Assembly (NCBI RefSeq): GCF_011317445.1 | Contig: NZ_JAAAPL010000001.1 | Span: forward strand, 1,116,001-1,180,000 | Reading direction: 5' to 3' | From: Chelativorans multitrophicus | GTDB lineage: Bacteria; Pseudomonadota; Alphaproteobacteria; Rhizobiales; Rhizobiaceae | Length of the DNA stretch: 64,000 bases | The notes under the pieces: model-generated | Told to the model about the DNA's origin: nothing | The model's database searches: none | Seen by the model: only the letters and a program-made list of their open reading frames with translations | In this document: piece after piece, positions 35,064 to 44,923 of the stretch | Layout of the letters: each line of letters opens with the position of its first letter | How positions within the stretch are numbered: the first letter of the stretch is position 1 | Program-made: the position numbers and the translations under genes

Positions 35064-35566
35064 GCGCAGTGATTATCCGTCCGGAAGAAGTCGGAGACGA
35101 GACCGCGATCCGTCTCCTCCTCGTCAACGCCTTTGGCGGCGAGGCTGAAGCAAGGCTTGTGGACGAATTGCGCTCGTCGGGCGAGGTCGTGCTTTCGCTC
35201 GTGGCCGAGCGCGACGGGGAAATCCGCGGCCATATCCTCTTCTCGCGGCTGTGGGTGCATAACGCGGGCGAGCGTTTTGCGGCTGTCGCCTTGGCGCCTT
35301 TGGCGGTCCATCCCGGGCACCAGCACGAAGGCATCGGAAGCGGCCTGGTGGAGGATGCGCATGCCCGTCTGGAGGCGCAAGGAGAGAAACTTTCGCTCGT
35401 TCACGGGGAGCCTGCCTATTACGGCCGCTTCGGCTATAGCCGCGAACGCGCGGCCGGATTTGAAACCATCTATCAGGGTGAATATCTCCAGGCGCGTGCG
35501 TGGGACGATGCTGCCCCTGCAGCCGGACGGCTCGATTATCCTCAAGCCTTCGCGGATATCGGCTGA
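35060..35566 (+). CDS. GNAT family N-acetyltransferase (YhbS-like)
   Basis: A 168-residue GNAT. The acetyl-CoA region [23 protein letters not shown] (with H-x-x-x-G-I-G-S-G in place of the common Q/R-x-x-G-x-G/A) lies near residues 75-97. [17 protein letters not shown] is typical of the YhbS group. The acceptor is unknown. It is tightly packed between fmt (4-base overlap) and truA (2-base gap), so it is probably co-transcribed with translation genes. Confidence 0.86.
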   Translation: MSAVIIRPEEVGDETAIRLLLVNAFGGEAEARLVDELRSSGEVVLSLVAERDGEIRGHILFSRLWVHNAGERFAAVALAPLAVHPGHQHEGIGSGLVEDAHARLEAQGEKLSLVHGEPAYYGRFGYSRERAAGFETIYQGEYLQARAWDDAAPAAGRLDYPQAFADIG

Positions 35567-35568
35567 GA

Positions 35569-36312
35569 ATGCATCGCTTTCGCATCGATATCGAATATGA
35601 CGGCGGCCCCTATGCCGGCTGGCAGCGTCAGGCGGGTCAGCACAGCGTTCAGGAAGCGATTGAAAAGGCGATTGCCGCCTTTTCCGGCGAGGAGGTAACC
35701 ATCCGCGGCGCGGGCCGCACGGATGCCGGTGTGCACGCGCTCGGCCAGGTCGCCCATTTCGATCTTTCGCGCGAATGGAAGTCGGACAAGGTGCGGGATG
35801 CTCTCAACGCGCATCTCACTCTCGCGGGGGAAGCCGTTTCGATCCTGCGCGCTGAGGCGGTGGCGGAGGACTTCGACGCCCGCTTCTCCGCGAAGGCGCG
35901 GCATTATCTTTACCGCATCGCCAACCGGCGCTCGCCTCTAGCCCTGGAGCGCGGGCGCGCATGGCATGTGGCCCGGAGGCTCGATGCAGCCGCCATGCAC
36001 GAGGCCGCACAGCGGCTCGTGGGAAAGCACGATTTCACCACGTTCCGCTCCGTCCAGTGCCAGGCGAAAAGCCCGGTAAAGACGCTGGACCGTCTCGATG
36101 TCACGCGGGTCGGGGACGAGATCGAGATCCATGCCTCGGCGCGCTCGTTCCTGCACAACCAGGTGCGGTCGCTGGTTGGCACGCTCAAGAAGGTCGGCGA
36201 AGGCGGCTGGACGGCCGACTACGCGCAGGCGGCCCTTCAAGCGCGCGACCGTGCGGCCTGCGGGCCAGTCGCGCCGCCGCAAGGGCTCTATCTCGTCAGG
36301 GTCGATTACTGA
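35569..36312 (+). CDS. truA: tRNA pseudouridine(38-40) synthase
   Basis: Modifies uridines 38-40 in the tRNA anticodon arm. It has 247 residues from the ATG at 35569, two bases after the GNAT stop. The catalytic aspartate is Asp52 in [19 protein letters not shown]. It also has [13 protein letters not shown] near the C-terminus. Convergent with a membrane protein gene. Confidence 0.96.
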   Translation: MHRFRIDIEYDGGPYAGWQRQAGQHSVQEAIEKAIAAFSGEEVTIRGAGRTDAGVHALGQVAHFDLSREWKSDKVRDALNAHLTLAGEAVSILRAEAVAEDFDARFSAKARHYLYRIANRRSPLALERGRAWHVARRLDAAAMHEAAQRLVGKHDFTTFRSVQCQAKSPVKTLDRLDVTRVGDEIEIHASARSFLHNQVRSLVGTLKKVGEGGWTADYAQAALQARDRAACGPVAPPQGLYLVRVDY

Positions 36313-36349
36313 GCGGAGCGCGCAGGCGGCCTCAAGCTGCGATCCACGA

Positions 36350-36952
36350 TCACCCGCCGGCGAAATCCAGGCGCAAAATCGACTGGAGCGCGAAGAGCGC
36401 CATAAAGGAAGCAACCAGCATGCCGAAGAAGACGGAGGTTCCGGTGGCCGCCCCCTTCCCCAGCGCGACCACGGTAAGCCGCCAGGAAAGCGCCAATGTG
36501 GCGAGGAAAAGGATCAGCGAAATCCCATTGGCGAGCTCGGCCGCGTCGGGAACGAAAAGGCGCAACAGCCCCGGCACGAGCATGACCCAGGCAAAGAGCG
36601 CCGAGGCCCAGTTGCTGGCCACCACATAATGCACGAACCGGTCCGCAACTCCTGCCGGCTTCGCAAAGGCGGCAAGGAGCGCGAGCGGCAGCACCCAGGC
36701 ACCGATATCCGTTACGAAAAGGCGGACGACCAGGCCGAACCTCTCGCCGACGGAGATCGCATAGGCGTCCGGAACTCCATTGACGAATCCCACCCAGCCG
36801 ACGATGAGCGGCGGCAGAGCGACGAGAATCGCAAAGAAGGAATTCCAAAAGCCGTCCGCCGAAAGATCGAGCATCTTCAGGCCGTCGGCTCGGCCCATCA
36901 TCATCTGCCAGACTCCGGTGAAATATTGTTGGATTTCCGCGCCGGAGGGCAT
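36350..36952 (-). CDS. Conserved membrane protein, function unknown
   Basis: A 200-residue protein with about four to five hydrophobic segments (near 38-60, 75-98, 108-130, 140-162 and 170-190). No catalytic motif is recognised. The start overlaps the dapE stop by one base (TGATG), so it is coupled to dapE. A gene of this kind between dapE and truA is probably a conserved feature of related genomes; this is inference. Confidence 0.75.
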   Translation of the reverse strand: MPSGAEIQQYFTGVWQMMMGRADGLKMLDLSADGFWNSFFAILVALPPLIVGWVGFVNGVPDAYAISVGERFGLVVRLFVTDIGAWVLPLALLAAFAKPAGVADRFVHYVVASNWASALFAWVMLVPGLLRLFVPDAAELANGISLILFLATLALSWRLTVVALGKGAATGTSVFFGMLVASFMALFALQSILRLDFAGG

Positions 36953-38139
36953 CAGGAGAACCAGTTCTCGAGAAAGCGCTGATAGATTCGTGTCAGCGTC
37001 TCCAGATCGGAGAGCGGAACCTTCTCATCCACCATGTGCATGGTTTGCCCGACAAGGCCGAATTCAATTACAGGACAATAGTCCTTGATAAAACGCGCGT
37101 CCGATGTGCCTCCGGTCGTGGAGAGCTGCGGCTTGCGGCCCGTCACGGCTTCTATCGAGGCGGCGAGCGTCGCAACAAGCTTGTCGTCACGGGTCAGGAA
37201 TACGGGGCTCGGCCGGTCGCGCCACTCCAGCTCGAAGGAGACAGGCTCGGTGCGGCCCGGTCGCAACCGATTTTCCGCCGCGGCACGGTCGAGCCGGTTA
37301 TGAATTTCCGCCTGCAGCGTTTCCACCGACCAGGTGTCGTTGAAGCGAACGTTGAAGGCGGCCGTCGCGCGGGCGGGAATGACATTCACCGAAGGATTGC
37401 CCACATCGATCGTGGTGATTTCCAGATTCGTAGGCGGAAAATCGGCAGTGCCCTGATCGAACGCGGGCTCCATCAGAGCTTCCAACAAAGCGACCAGCCC
37501 CCGTGACGGATTATCCGCCAGATGCGGGTAGGCTACGTGTCCCTGCCTGCCGAAAAGGGTGATCCGGCCCGATAGGGAGCCGCGCCGGCCGATCTTCACC
37601 ATGTCGCCGAGCGTTTCCACATTCGTGGGCTCACCGACCAATGCGGCATCCCAACGCTCTCCGCGCGCCGCCGCCCATTCGAGCAGCTTCACCGAGCCGT
37701 TGACCGACGGACCCTCCTCGTCCCCCGTGATCAGGAATGAGACGGAGCCTTTCGGGGTGCCACTGACTTCGAGATGACGGGCGAGTGCGGCGACGAAGCA
37801 GGCGATCCCGCCCTTCATATCGACGGCACCGCGGCCGAACATCTCGCCGCCGGCGATTTCGGCGGCAAAGGGCGGATGCGTCCAGGCGTCCTCGTCACCG
37901 GGCGGCACCACATCCGTGTGCCCTGCAAACATCAGATGCGGGCCGTCTTTGCCGATCCGGGCATAGAGGTTCTCCACATCCGCTTCGCCCTCCTCCGAGA
38001 AGACGGGCCGATCCACGCGAGCCCCGAGCGGGCGAAGCATCGCTTCAAGCGCGGTCAGCGCTCCGCCCTCCACCGGGGTAACCGACCGGCAACGAATGAG
38101 GGAGGCGAGATTCTGGGCGGGATCGGTTGGGAGCGTCAT
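36952..38139 (-). CDS. dapE: Succinyl-diaminopimelate desuccinylase
   Basis: Zinc peptidase-family (M20) enzyme of lysine and diaminopimelate synthesis: cleaves N-succinyl-LL-diaminopimelate. It has 395 residues with LMFAGHTDVVPPGD (first metal His), GRGAVDMKGGIACF (bridging Asp), ITGDEEGPS (catalytic Glu) and the C-terminal STTGGTSDARFI. It lies in the leftward dapD-DUF805-dapE-membrane protein cluster. Confidence 0.96.
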   Translation of the reverse strand: MTLPTDPAQNLASLIRCRSVTPVEGGALTALEAMLRPLGARVDRPVFSEEGEADVENLYARIGKDGPHLMFAGHTDVVPPGDEDAWTHPPFAAEIAGGEMFGRGAVDMKGGIACFVAALARHLEVSGTPKGSVSFLITGDEEGPSVNGSVKLLEWAAARGERWDAALVGEPTNVETLGDMVKIGRRGSLSGRITLFGRQGHVAYPHLADNPSRGLVALLEALMEPAFDQGTADFPPTNLEITTIDVGNPSVNVIPARATAAFNVRFNDTWSVETLQAEIHNRLDRAAAENRLRPGRTEPVSFELEWRDRPSPVFLTRDDKLVATLAASIEAVTGRKPQLSTTGGTSDARFIKDYCPVIEFGLVGQTMHMVDEKVPLSDLETLTRIYQRFLENWFS

Positions 38140-38190
38140 GACCGGGATGGATACTTGAAGAGGACCGTTCTGTCACCGCCGTAAGGGACT

Positions 38191-38571
38191 TCATTGCGGC
38201 GCATTGGTCCGCTCTCCAAATTGATTGGCCGAGGCATCGCCGGGGTAAAGGCACAGGATCACGAAAGTGATGATCGAGACCAACGGTATGAACAGCGCCA
38301 GTGCCAGGATCCCCGGCTTCCCGAAGTCGTGGAGGCGCTTTACTCCCAAGGCCACATAGGACCAGACGGACACGAAGAAGACGCCCCAGAACACCGTTGC
38401 CCATACATTGGTGGCGCCACTTTCCTCTGACGCAATCGTCAGCTGATAAAGCGGAAAGGCCTGGAAGATGGCGAGCAGAAGTCCCGCCAGGAAATAGGGC
38501 GCTCGGCTCAACCGGCCGGAGAAGCCGAAGAACAGCCAAATGAGCTGGTTGCGGTCCACCCTCGGCCTCAA
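38191..38571 (-). CDS. DUF805 family membrane protein
   Basis: A 126-residue inner-membrane protein. The family signature is clear: [11 protein letters not shown] near the N-terminus, RLHDFGKPG in the loop, and three to four helices. The frame begins with TTG at 38571, overlapping the dapD stop as TTGA; a GTG at 38559 is an equally possible start. Function unknown. It is coupled between dapD and dapE. Confidence 0.82.
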   Translation of the reverse strand: MRPRVDRNQLIWLFFGFSGRLSRAPYFLAGLLLAIFQAFPLYQLTIASEESGATNVWATVFWGVFFVSVWSYVALGVKRLHDFGKPGILALALFIPLVSIITFVILCLYPGDASANQFGERTNAPQ

Positions 38572-39422
38572 TCCCTAAGGAGATCGTTGATTGAGGTTTT
38601 CGACCGCGTCTTCTCGTCCACGCGCTTGACGATCACGGCGCAGTAGAGGTTTGGCCCAGGCTCGCCATTGGCCATGGTCTTGCCGGGCATCGTGCCCGCC
38701 ACCACCACCGAATAGGGCGGCACCTCGCCATAGAAGATCTGGCCGGTCTCCCGGTCGACGATCTTGGTGGACTTGCCGATAAAGACGCCCATGCCGAGAA
38801 CCGAGCCCTCGCGCACGATGCAGCCTTCCACCACTTCCGAGCGCGCGCCGATAAAGCAGTTGTCCTCGATGATGGTCGGTCCAGCCTGCATGGGCTCCAG
38901 AACGCCGCCGATGCCCACGCCGCCCGAAAGGTGAACGTTCTCACCGATCTGCGCACAGGAGCCGACGGTCGCCCAGGTGTCGACCATGGTGTTGCGGCCC
39001 ACATAGGCTCCCAGATTGACGAATGAAGGCATCAGCACTGCGCCCGGCGCGATATAGGCCGAGCGGCGCACGATGCAGTTCGGCACGGCGCGAAACCCGG
39101 CTTTTTCGAACTCGTTCGAGCTCCAGCCGTCGAATTTCGAAGAGACCTTGTCCCACCAGACCGCATCGCCCGGGCCGCCCTTGATGATCTGCATCGGATT
39201 CAAGCGGAAGGAGAGGAGAACCGCCTTCTTTAGCCACTGGTTCACAGTCCACTGACCGTCCTCCCCGCGTTGGGCGACGCGCATGCCGCCGCTGTCGAGC
39301 AGGTCGAGCGCGGCCTCTACGGCTTCGCGGATTTCGCCGCGCGTTTCCGTATTGACTGAATCACGGTTTTCGAAAGCCTTTTCGACCGTCTGTTCGAGCG
39401 CGGCGATGTCGGAAGTCTTCAT
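38568..39422 (-). CDS. dapD: 2,3,4,5-tetrahydropyridine-2,6-dicarboxylate N-succinyltransferase
   Basis: Succinylates tetrahydrodipicolinate in the succinylase branch of lysine synthesis; DapE removes the group two steps later. It has 284 residues from the ATG at 39422. The C-terminal half is a left-handed beta-helix of hexapeptide repeats (from about 110, with [28 protein letters not shown]). The frame runs 27 codons upstream without family similarity. Confidence 0.96.
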   Translation of the reverse strand: MKTSDIAALEQTVEKAFENRDSVNTETRGEIREAVEAALDLLDSGGMRVAQRGEDGQWTVNQWLKKAVLLSFRLNPMQIIKGGPGDAVWWDKVSSKFDGWSSNEFEKAGFRAVPNCIVRRSAYIAPGAVLMPSFVNLGAYVGRNTMVDTWATVGSCAQIGENVHLSGGVGIGGVLEPMQAGPTIIEDNCFIGARSEVVEGCIVREGSVLGMGVFIGKSTKIVDRETGQIFYGEVPPYSVVVAGTMPGKTMANGEPGPNLYCAVIVKRVDEKTRSKTSINDLLRD

Positions 39423-39584
39423 CAGCGAAATGCCTCCGCTACATGAGGTGTTAAGAGCTGCCCAATAGGCTAGAACAACCATTGGGATGTGCCGGACCGG
39501 CACCGGCGCGGAACCTATGCGAAGCGCCGGGGTGGGTCAATCGCAGCAAGCGCGATGGGGTGCGCAGAATGACAGGATGGGGAT

Positions 39585-40436
39585 ATGAACCCGCACGATA
39601 AATCAGGCTGGACGCCGCTTCCACACTCGGACGAAGATCTGCAACGGGCACGAAGCGTGCCGGACACGCCGCAGACGCGTTCGGAAACCTACCGGCTTGC
39701 CTGGGATGACGAGCGGTTCATGACACGGCGAGAGCTCAGGCCCGTGCGCCTGCAGCTTGAACTTCTGAAGCCGGAAATGGCGCTTGCCGAACGTGGAATC
39801 CGGTCGACCGTCATCCTCTTTGGTGGAGCGCGCATTCCGGAGCCGGGCGGCGAGGCCTGGGCGGCCAAGAACGAAACCCAGAAGCAGAACCTGGAGAAAA
39901 ACAGCCATTATTATGCCGAGGCGCGCAAATTCGCGCGCCTGTGCTCGGAGCAATCGGCGAAGTCCCAGTTCCGCGAATATGTGGTGGTGACCGGCGGCGG
40001 TCCAGGCGTCATGGAGGCCGGCAATCGCGGCGCGGTCGATTGCGGCGCGCCCACGATCGGCCTCAACATCGTCCTGCCCCACGAGCAGGCGCCCAATGCC
40101 TATGTGACGCCGGAGCTCTGCTTCAACTTCCACTATTTCGCGATCCGCAAAATGCATTTCATGATGCGCGCGAAAGCCATCGCCGTCTTCCCCGGCGGGT
40201 TCGGCACAATGGATGAATTGTTCGAGGCGCTGACGCTGATCCAGACAGGCCGCATGGAGCGCGTTCCGGTCATCCTCTTCGGCCAGGAGTTCTGGGAGCA
40301 AGCCATCAACCTCCCCTTCCTCGCCGAGCAAGGCACCATTTCCCCCGGCGACGCGGAGCTCATCAGCTATGCCGAAACCGCAGAGGAGGCCTGGGGACAT
40401 ATCGCGGATTTCTACGATCTCGCAGAAGACTCCTGA
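39585..40436 (+). CDS. LOG-family protein (TIGR00730-type Rossmann nucleotide-binding protein)
   Basis: A 283-residue member of the family often misannotated as lysine decarboxylase. The signature PGGFGTMDE is at about residues 204-212, with VVTGGGPGVMEAGNRGA before it. Relatives hydrolyse nucleoside 5'-monophosphates (cytokinin-activating LOG) or related phosphoribosyl compounds. It is about 90 residues longer than plant-type LOGs because of an N-terminal extension. It is divergent from dapD. Confidence 0.88.
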   Translation: MNPHDKSGWTPLPHSDEDLQRARSVPDTPQTRSETYRLAWDDERFMTRRELRPVRLQLELLKPEMALAERGIRSTVILFGGARIPEPGGEAWAAKNETQKQNLEKNSHYYAEARKFARLCSEQSAKSQFREYVVVTGGGPGVMEAGNRGAVDCGAPTIGLNIVLPHEQAPNAYVTPELCFNFHYFAIRKMHFMMRAKAIAVFPGGFGTMDELFEALTLIQTGRMERVPVILFGQEFWEQAINLPFLAEQGTISPGDAELISYAETAEEAWGHIADFYDLAEDS

Positions 40437-40505
40437 CCGTCCCCGAATCAAATCGCGCGCCGGCATGTCGCAGGAGGAATTGCTGGCGAGATCGGATCCG
40501 ATCGG

Positions 40506-40558
40506 CTAGAGCATGGGCCCGAAGACCGAAATCGGTTTTCGGAAAGCATCAAATGCAT
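40506..40558. repeat. Rhizobial GAGCATG...CGGTTTTCGG intergenic repeat
   Basis: A copy of a short intergenic repeat with CTAGAGCATG at one end. Its palindromic core is CCGAAGACCGA / TCGGTTTTCGG (40519-40529 and 40532-40542, one mismatch, 2-base loop). Similar sequences are abundant in Mesorhizobium-type genomes. It lies in the 176-base gap between the LOG gene and the copper module. Confidence 0.6.
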
Positions 40559-40612
40559 ATATTCGATATTTTACAACGCCCCGAAGGGCGCATGGCGCTG
40601 TAGGGTCCATCC

Positions 40613-41005
40613 ATGCAAGGATCGCAGCCAAGCTGGTTCGAGACGTTGAGGCGCGACCGCGGCCTGTTCGCCCTGGTCGGCGCGCTGGCGATCCTCATCA
40701 GCATGCTGCAGCCGGTCATTGCGGCGGAGAACGCGGCATTTGCCGACCTGCGCATCCTCTGTATCGGCGATCATTCCTCGGGTGCTCCCGCGGATCACCA
40801 AAGGCAGGGGCCGGATTGCCCGCTCTGCCCCACGGGACATCTCTGCGCCGGCGCCGTGAGCCTCGCCGCTCCAGGGCAGATCCCGGCTCTCACCTTTTCA
40901 CTGCCGCTTTCGGGCCGGAAGCTCAGTCCGGGGCTGATCTCTCTCCCCGGTTCTCCGGGCGAAACCTCCCCTCCCTCGATCCGCGCCCCTCCCCTTTCCG
41001 CGTGA
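40613..41005 (+). CDS. Small exported Cys-containing protein, DUF2946-like
   Basis: A 130-residue protein. One N-terminal hydrophobic segment (residues 17-37, ending PVIAAENA) reads as a signal or anchor. It is followed by a short region with Cys50 and a CPLCP-x-GHLC cluster (about 69-78), which could bind copper or another metal. The C-terminus is Pro/Ser-rich. It resembles DUF2946 proteins, which often neighbour copper genes. It lies 50 bases upstream of the YcnI-PCuAC fusion, probably in one transcript. Confidence 0.65.
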   Translation: MQGSQPSWFETLRRDRGLFALVGALAILISMLQPVIAAENAAFADLRILCIGDHSSGAPADHQRQGPDCPLCPTGHLCAGAVSLAAPGQIPALTFSLPLSGRKLSPGLISLPGSPGETSPPSIRAPPLSA

Positions 41006-41055
41006 GGTTACGGCACCGGCCGTTCGTTCCCCACGCAATTTGGAAAGGATTTCTC

Positions 41056-42018
41056 ATGCGCTATTTCAATCTCGCCATTTCGGCGGCAGCTCTTGCCATA
41101 TTCCCATCCCTGGCCACGGCCCATGTCTCGCTGGAGCAGCAGCAGGCCGCTCCCGGCACTTACAAGGCCGTTCTCAGCATTCCCCATGGCTGCGGCGGCG
41201 AGCCGACCATTTCCGTTCGAGTCGAGCTTCCGGAAGGCTTCATCGATGCAAAGCCCGTGCCGAAGCCCGGCTGGTCGATCGCGATCGAAGAGGGCAATTA
41301 TGCCAGAGCCTATGATCTCCACGGAAACGAGGTCTCCTCGGGGCCGGTGGCGATCACCTGGTCCGGCGGCAGCCTCGCCGACGAGCATTATGACGAGTTC
41401 GCGGTGCGCGGCAGGCTGGCGAATGTCGAAGCCGGTCAGCGCCTCTATTTCAAGACCGTCCAGACCTGTCCCTCGGGCGGTAAAAACGCCTGGGTGGAGG
41501 AGCCAGCGCCAGGGCAGGACCCTCATGCGCTCGAGTATCCGGCACCCTTCGTGACAATCGCCGCGGCCGAAAGCGCGGCGGAAGGACATCATCACGGCGC
41601 GGCCGCAATCTCTGCCGGAGACGTCCGGATCTCCGAGCCCTGGGCTCGCGCCATGCTGCCCGGCCAGCCCACCGGCGGGGCCTATATGACCATCCGCAAC
41701 GAGGGCGCCGAGCCCGACAGGCTCCTCGCCGTCACCTCGCCCGCGGCCGGCAAGGTCGAGATTCATATGATGGAGATGAAAGGCGAGGTCATGGAAATGC
41801 GGCCCGTCGAAGGCGGGCTCGAAGTCCCGGCCGGCGAAAGCGTATCGCTCAAGCCCGGCGGTCTCCATCTCATGTTCTTCGATGTCGAAACACCCTTCGC
41901 CGAAGGCGCCGAGGTGCCCGTCACGCTCGAATTCGAGAAAGCCGGCAGGGTGGAGCTGAGCCTTCCCGTTCTTCCGGCCAGCACCGGCCGCGGCGGCGGT
42001 GGGGCGCACCAGCACTAA
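41056..42018 (+). CDS. YcnI (DUF1775)-PCuAC fusion copper-binding protein
   Basis: An exported 320-residue two-domain protein. A signal peptide (1-22) would leave His23 as the mature N-terminus (HVSLEQQQ). With Trp145 in NAWVE this fits the mono-histidine copper site described for YcnI. After a His-rich linker (EGHHHG, about 175-180) comes a PCuAC/DUF461 domain with its copper motif: His236-Met237, Met247 and His270-x-Met272. It probably handles periplasmic Cu for cytochrome oxidase assembly or resistance. The frame extends upstream to 40513 in a different context and is not used. Confidence 0.9.
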   Translation: MRYFNLAISAAALAIFPSLATAHVSLEQQQAAPGTYKAVLSIPHGCGGEPTISVRVELPEGFIDAKPVPKPGWSIAIEEGNYARAYDLHGNEVSSGPVAITWSGGSLADEHYDEFAVRGRLANVEAGQRLYFKTVQTCPSGGKNAWVEEPAPGQDPHALEYPAPFVTIAAAESAAEGHHHGAAAISAGDVRISEPWARAMLPGQPTGGAYMTIRNEGAEPDRLLAVTSPAAGKVEIHMMEMKGEVMEMRPVEGGLEVPAGESVSLKPGGLHLMFFDVETPFAEGAEVPVTLEFEKAGRVELSLPVLPASTGRGGGGAHQH

Positions 42019-42028
42019 CCTGAGGCAA

Positions 42029-42054
42029 GGGGCCGGCGCTTGCCGGCCCCTTCG
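42029..42054 (+). terminator. Probable terminator after the copper module
   Basis: A 9-bp GC-only stem, GGGGCCGGC (42029-42037) with GCCGGCCCC (42042-42050), loop GCTT, followed by TTCGCTT. The stem is strong but the T-run is poor. Confidence 0.6.
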
Positions 42055-42107
42055 CTTCGGGAACGGCCATGACCGCTCATGCGTTGAGAATGAAAAAGGA
42101 GCTTTCG

Positions 42108-42368
42108 ATGCCCCGTAGCGTTCCCGACGACGACCTTATGAACGAGCAGCAAAGTCTCGATCTCGGCCATCCGACCAAACACGAGGAAAGCCCCGCCGAG
42201 CGGCTCAAGCGCGAACTCGGCGTCGACGATCTTTCAGGCGCATCTGAGAAAACCAACACGGAAGAACCGATGGACTGGCGGCGCTCCATCATAAGCGACG
42301 GGCGGCCCGGCCCAAAGGGTCAGGACCGGATAGCGGTTAGAAAACCGGTCAAATCATCGGTGACATAG
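42108..42368 (+). CDS. Small hydrophilic protein, function unknown
   Basis: An 86-residue highly charged protein from the ATG at 42108, chosen because AAGGAG lies 6 bases before it (earlier in-frame ATGs at 42069 and 42087 have no such site). It contains ESPAERLKRELGVDDLSG; no domain, membrane segment or signal is seen. Its last 49 bases overlap the 3' end of the convergent HAD gene. Confidence 0.55.
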   Translation: MPRSVPDDDLMNEQQSLDLGHPTKHEESPAERLKRELGVDDLSGASEKTNTEEPMDWRRSIISDGRPGPKGQDRIAVRKPVKSSVT

Positions 42369-43018
42369 TCTACGTGATCCGCATGGCCCAGATCTTGCTC
42401 CCATATCTCCGAGTAGGTGGGCTCCAGGTTACTTGGCACGATGAGCACCGTCGTCATGCCGCGCTCCTTGGGCACGGTCAGGTTTCGCGCAAGGTCCTCG
42501 AACATCACTGAATTGGGACCCATCACGGTATAAAGCGCGAGGAAGAGATCGTAGCTCTCCTTGGCCGGCTTCGGCCTTAGCCCTGCCGCGACGATGTCGA
42601 AAATATCCTCGAAATGCTCAAGAACACCCAATTGCCGCGCCGCGCGCTCCGCATGGCCCCGATTGCCGTTGGTGAAAATGAATTTCCGGCCAGGCAGTGA
42701 GCGGATCGCCTCTCCGAGCAAGGGATCCGGCTTGATCCAGGAATAGTCTATGTCATGCACCTGTTCGAGAAAATCGTCCGGGTCGACCGAATAACGTTCC
42801 ATCAATCCACGCAGTGTAGTCCCGTATTCCCGGTAAAGCTCCTTTTGCAGCTTGCGCGCCTCGTCGCTCGGCATATGAAGAAGCTTGGACACATATGCCG
42901 TCATCTTCAGGTCGATTTGCGAGAACAGGTTGCTGTGGCGCGGGTAGAGAGTATTGTCTAGATCAAAGACCCAATCGGTGACATGGGCGAATCGGGCGGG
43001 ATCGGGGCGGTTTGTCAT
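42320..43018 (-). CDS. HAD-family pyrimidine 5'-nucleotidase-type hydrolase
   Basis: A 232-residue HAD phosphatase from the ATG at 43018. Motif I is DLDNTLYP (about residues 18-25), motif II IFTNGNRGHAERA, motif III Lys in RPKPAKESY, and motif IV MFEDLARN. This is the SDT1/PPM1-like group that dephosphorylates pyrimidine nucleotides. Upstream in-frame codons lack similarity. It is divergent from the GGDEF gene. Confidence 0.88.
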   Translation of the reverse strand: MTNRPDPARFAHVTDWVFDLDNTLYPRHSNLFSQIDLKMTAYVSKLLHMPSDEARKLQKELYREYGTTLRGLMERYSVDPDDFLEQVHDIDYSWIKPDPLLGEAIRSLPGRKFIFTNGNRGHAERAARQLGVLEHFEDIFDIVAAGLRPKPAKESYDLFLALYTVMGPNSVMFEDLARNLTVPKERGMTTVLIVPSNLEPTYSEIWEQDLGHADHVDYVTDDLTGFLTAIRS

Positions 43019-43111
43019 GGCCTCTTTATGGCAGGTTTCGCGGCGGGGTTCCAAACCCTCAATAAGCGAACAACACGAAATTCGGTTGCCGAAGGTCATG
43101 CGGATTCCGTG

Positions 43112-43867
43112 ATGAAGAGGGTCTTCTACCACGCTTCGGTGGCCTCGTTCATTTCCATCGCCGTCTCCCTGGCCATCTGCTGGGCGGCGCTAAAGGCCGT
43201 GGGCAGCGACCTGGATTTTTTCGCGGCCGCGATGTGCGTGGTTTGCCCGCTCGTCATCGCCTTCCCCGCAAGCGCCTTTACATACAGCCAGAAGCTCAAG
43301 ATCGCAGAAGCGCACAAGGCGCTGGAAGCTGCTCATAACGAGCTTGCGGCCATGCATCAAAAACTGGCGGAACGCGCGCGGCTAGACGATATGACGGGAC
43401 TATTGAACCGCAGCGCCTTCATAGCCTCGGTCGAAGAGACCCGCGTGAGCGAGGGCCGCGGCTGCCTCATCCTGATCGATGCCGATAGATTCAAGCAGAT
43501 CAACGATACGTTCGGGCATCTGGCGGGAGATCTCGCGCTCATCGAAATCGCCGGAGCCATTCGCGGCGCCAGCGGGCAGATGCATGCGATCGGACGCCTC
43601 GGCGGAGAAGAGTTCGGCGTCTTCGCCTTCTCTTGCAGCCTCATCGAGGCGCGAAAGCTTGCCGAAGAAATCCGCGCGGCGGTCGAGAAAACGCACTTCG
43701 CGCCGGATGGAACAGAACCCATTCCACTCACCGTCAGCATCGGCGTGGTGGCGGCGCGCACCGGGGCGGGCTTTTCCGAGATCATGGGCGAGGCCGACCA
43801 GCGGCTCTATCAGGCCAAGCGGCGCGGCCGTAACACAGTGGTGGCCGGCTCACGCGCCGCGGCGTAA
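43112..43867 (+). CDS. Membrane-bound diguanylate cyclase (GGDEF)
   Basis: A 251-residue protein from the ATG at 43112. Two membrane helices (about 7-30 and 35-57) are followed by a short coiled coil (about 60-88) and a GGDEF domain. The active-site signature is GRLGGEEFG, with substrate-binding DADRFKQINDTFGHLAGD, so it should make cyclic di-GMP. No RxxD-type inhibitory site is evident immediately before GGEEF (the residues there read HAIGRL). It is convergent with argB. Confidence 0.88.
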   Translation: MKRVFYHASVASFISIAVSLAICWAALKAVGSDLDFFAAAMCVVCPLVIAFPASAFTYSQKLKIAEAHKALEAAHNELAAMHQKLAERARLDDMTGLLNRSAFIASVEETRVSEGRGCLILIDADRFKQINDTFGHLAGDLALIEIAGAIRGASGQMHAIGRLGGEEFGVFAFSCSLIEARKLAEEIRAAVEKTHFAPDGTEPIPLTVSIGVVAARTGAGFSEIMGEADQRLYQAKRRGRNTVVAGSRAAA

Positions 43868-43880
43868 CGCCGGTTCACCT

Positions 43881-44774
43881 TCATGGGACGATCAGCGTTC
43901 CCGCCCCGTGCTCCGTGAACAGTTCCAAAAGCACCGAATGGGCCGTCTTGCCGTTGAGGATGACCACGCCTTCAACGCCCCGCTGAATGGCTTCGATGCA
44001 GGTCTCCACCTTCGGGATCATGCCGCCGGAGATGGTTCCGTCCTTGATGAGCGCGCGGGCCTGCGAAACCGTCAGTTCATTGATCAGCTTCTTGTCGCGA
44101 TCGAGCACGCCCGGCACGTCGGTAAGGAAAAGCAGACGGCTCGCCTTGACCGCGCCGGCAATGGCGCCGGCAAATGTGTCGGCGTTGATGTTGTAGGTGT
44201 AGCCGTCGCGGCCTGGCGCGACAGGCGCAAGCACCGGGATCATTTCGGAGCGGGCGAGCAGATCGAGCAGCGTACGGTCCACCTCCACCGGCTCGCCGAC
44301 AAACCCGAGATCGAGCACGCGCTCGATATTGGAATCCGGATCCACCACGGTTTTCCGCGCTTTCTCGGCGAAGACCATGTTGCCGTCCTTGCCGCAGAGA
44401 CCGATCGCCCATTCGCCCTCGGCGTTGATGAGGGCCACGATCTCCTTGTTGATGGAGCCCGCTAGCACCATTTCGACGATCTCGACCGTTTTCTGGTCGG
44501 TGACGCGCAGGCCGCCCTCGAATTTGGATTCGATGCCCATCCGCTTCAGCATGTCGCCGATCTGCGGGCCGCCTCCATGGACGACGATCGGATTCACGCC
44601 GGACTGCTTCAGCAGCGCCACGTCGCGGGCGAAGGCGCGGCCGAGCGCGATGTCGCCCATTGCATGGCCACCATATTTGATGACCACGGTCTTGTTCTCG
44701 TAACGCTGCATGTAAGGCAGCGCCGCCGAAAGGAGGGCGGCCTGCGCCTCAGCGGTTTCGGTGATTTCCGTCAT
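43881..44774 (-). CDS. argB: Acetylglutamate kinase
   Basis: Phosphorylates N-acetyl-L-glutamate in arginine synthesis. It has 297 residues from the ATG at 44774. Family features are [11 protein letters not shown] (ATP phosphate binding), [28 protein letters not shown] and GVLDRDKKL. The 15 further upstream in-frame codons lack similarity. It is divergent from msrB. Confidence 0.96.
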   Translation of the reverse strand: MTEITETAEAQAALLSAALPYMQRYENKTVVIKYGGHAMGDIALGRAFARDVALLKQSGVNPIVVHGGGPQIGDMLKRMGIESKFEGGLRVTDQKTVEIVEMVLAGSINKEIVALINAEGEWAIGLCGKDGNMVFAEKARKTVVDPDSNIERVLDLGFVGEPVEVDRTLLDLLARSEMIPVLAPVAPGRDGYTYNINADTFAGAIAGAVKASRLLFLTDVPGVLDRDKKLINELTVSQARALIKDGTISGGMIPKVETCIEAIQRGVEGVVILNGKTAHSVLLELFTEHGAGTLIVP

Positions 44775-44923
44775 GCTCTTCGCCCGGGCTTCGATAGGAC
44801 CGCACGTCTCATATCGCATTCAATCACGAGCGCAAATGACGAAGTGACGCCGACCGCTCACGCGCCCTTGATTTGCCGCCTGGCTTCGCCTCCCCTACTC
44901 TCAGGAGAGACGGAGGAGAAACG

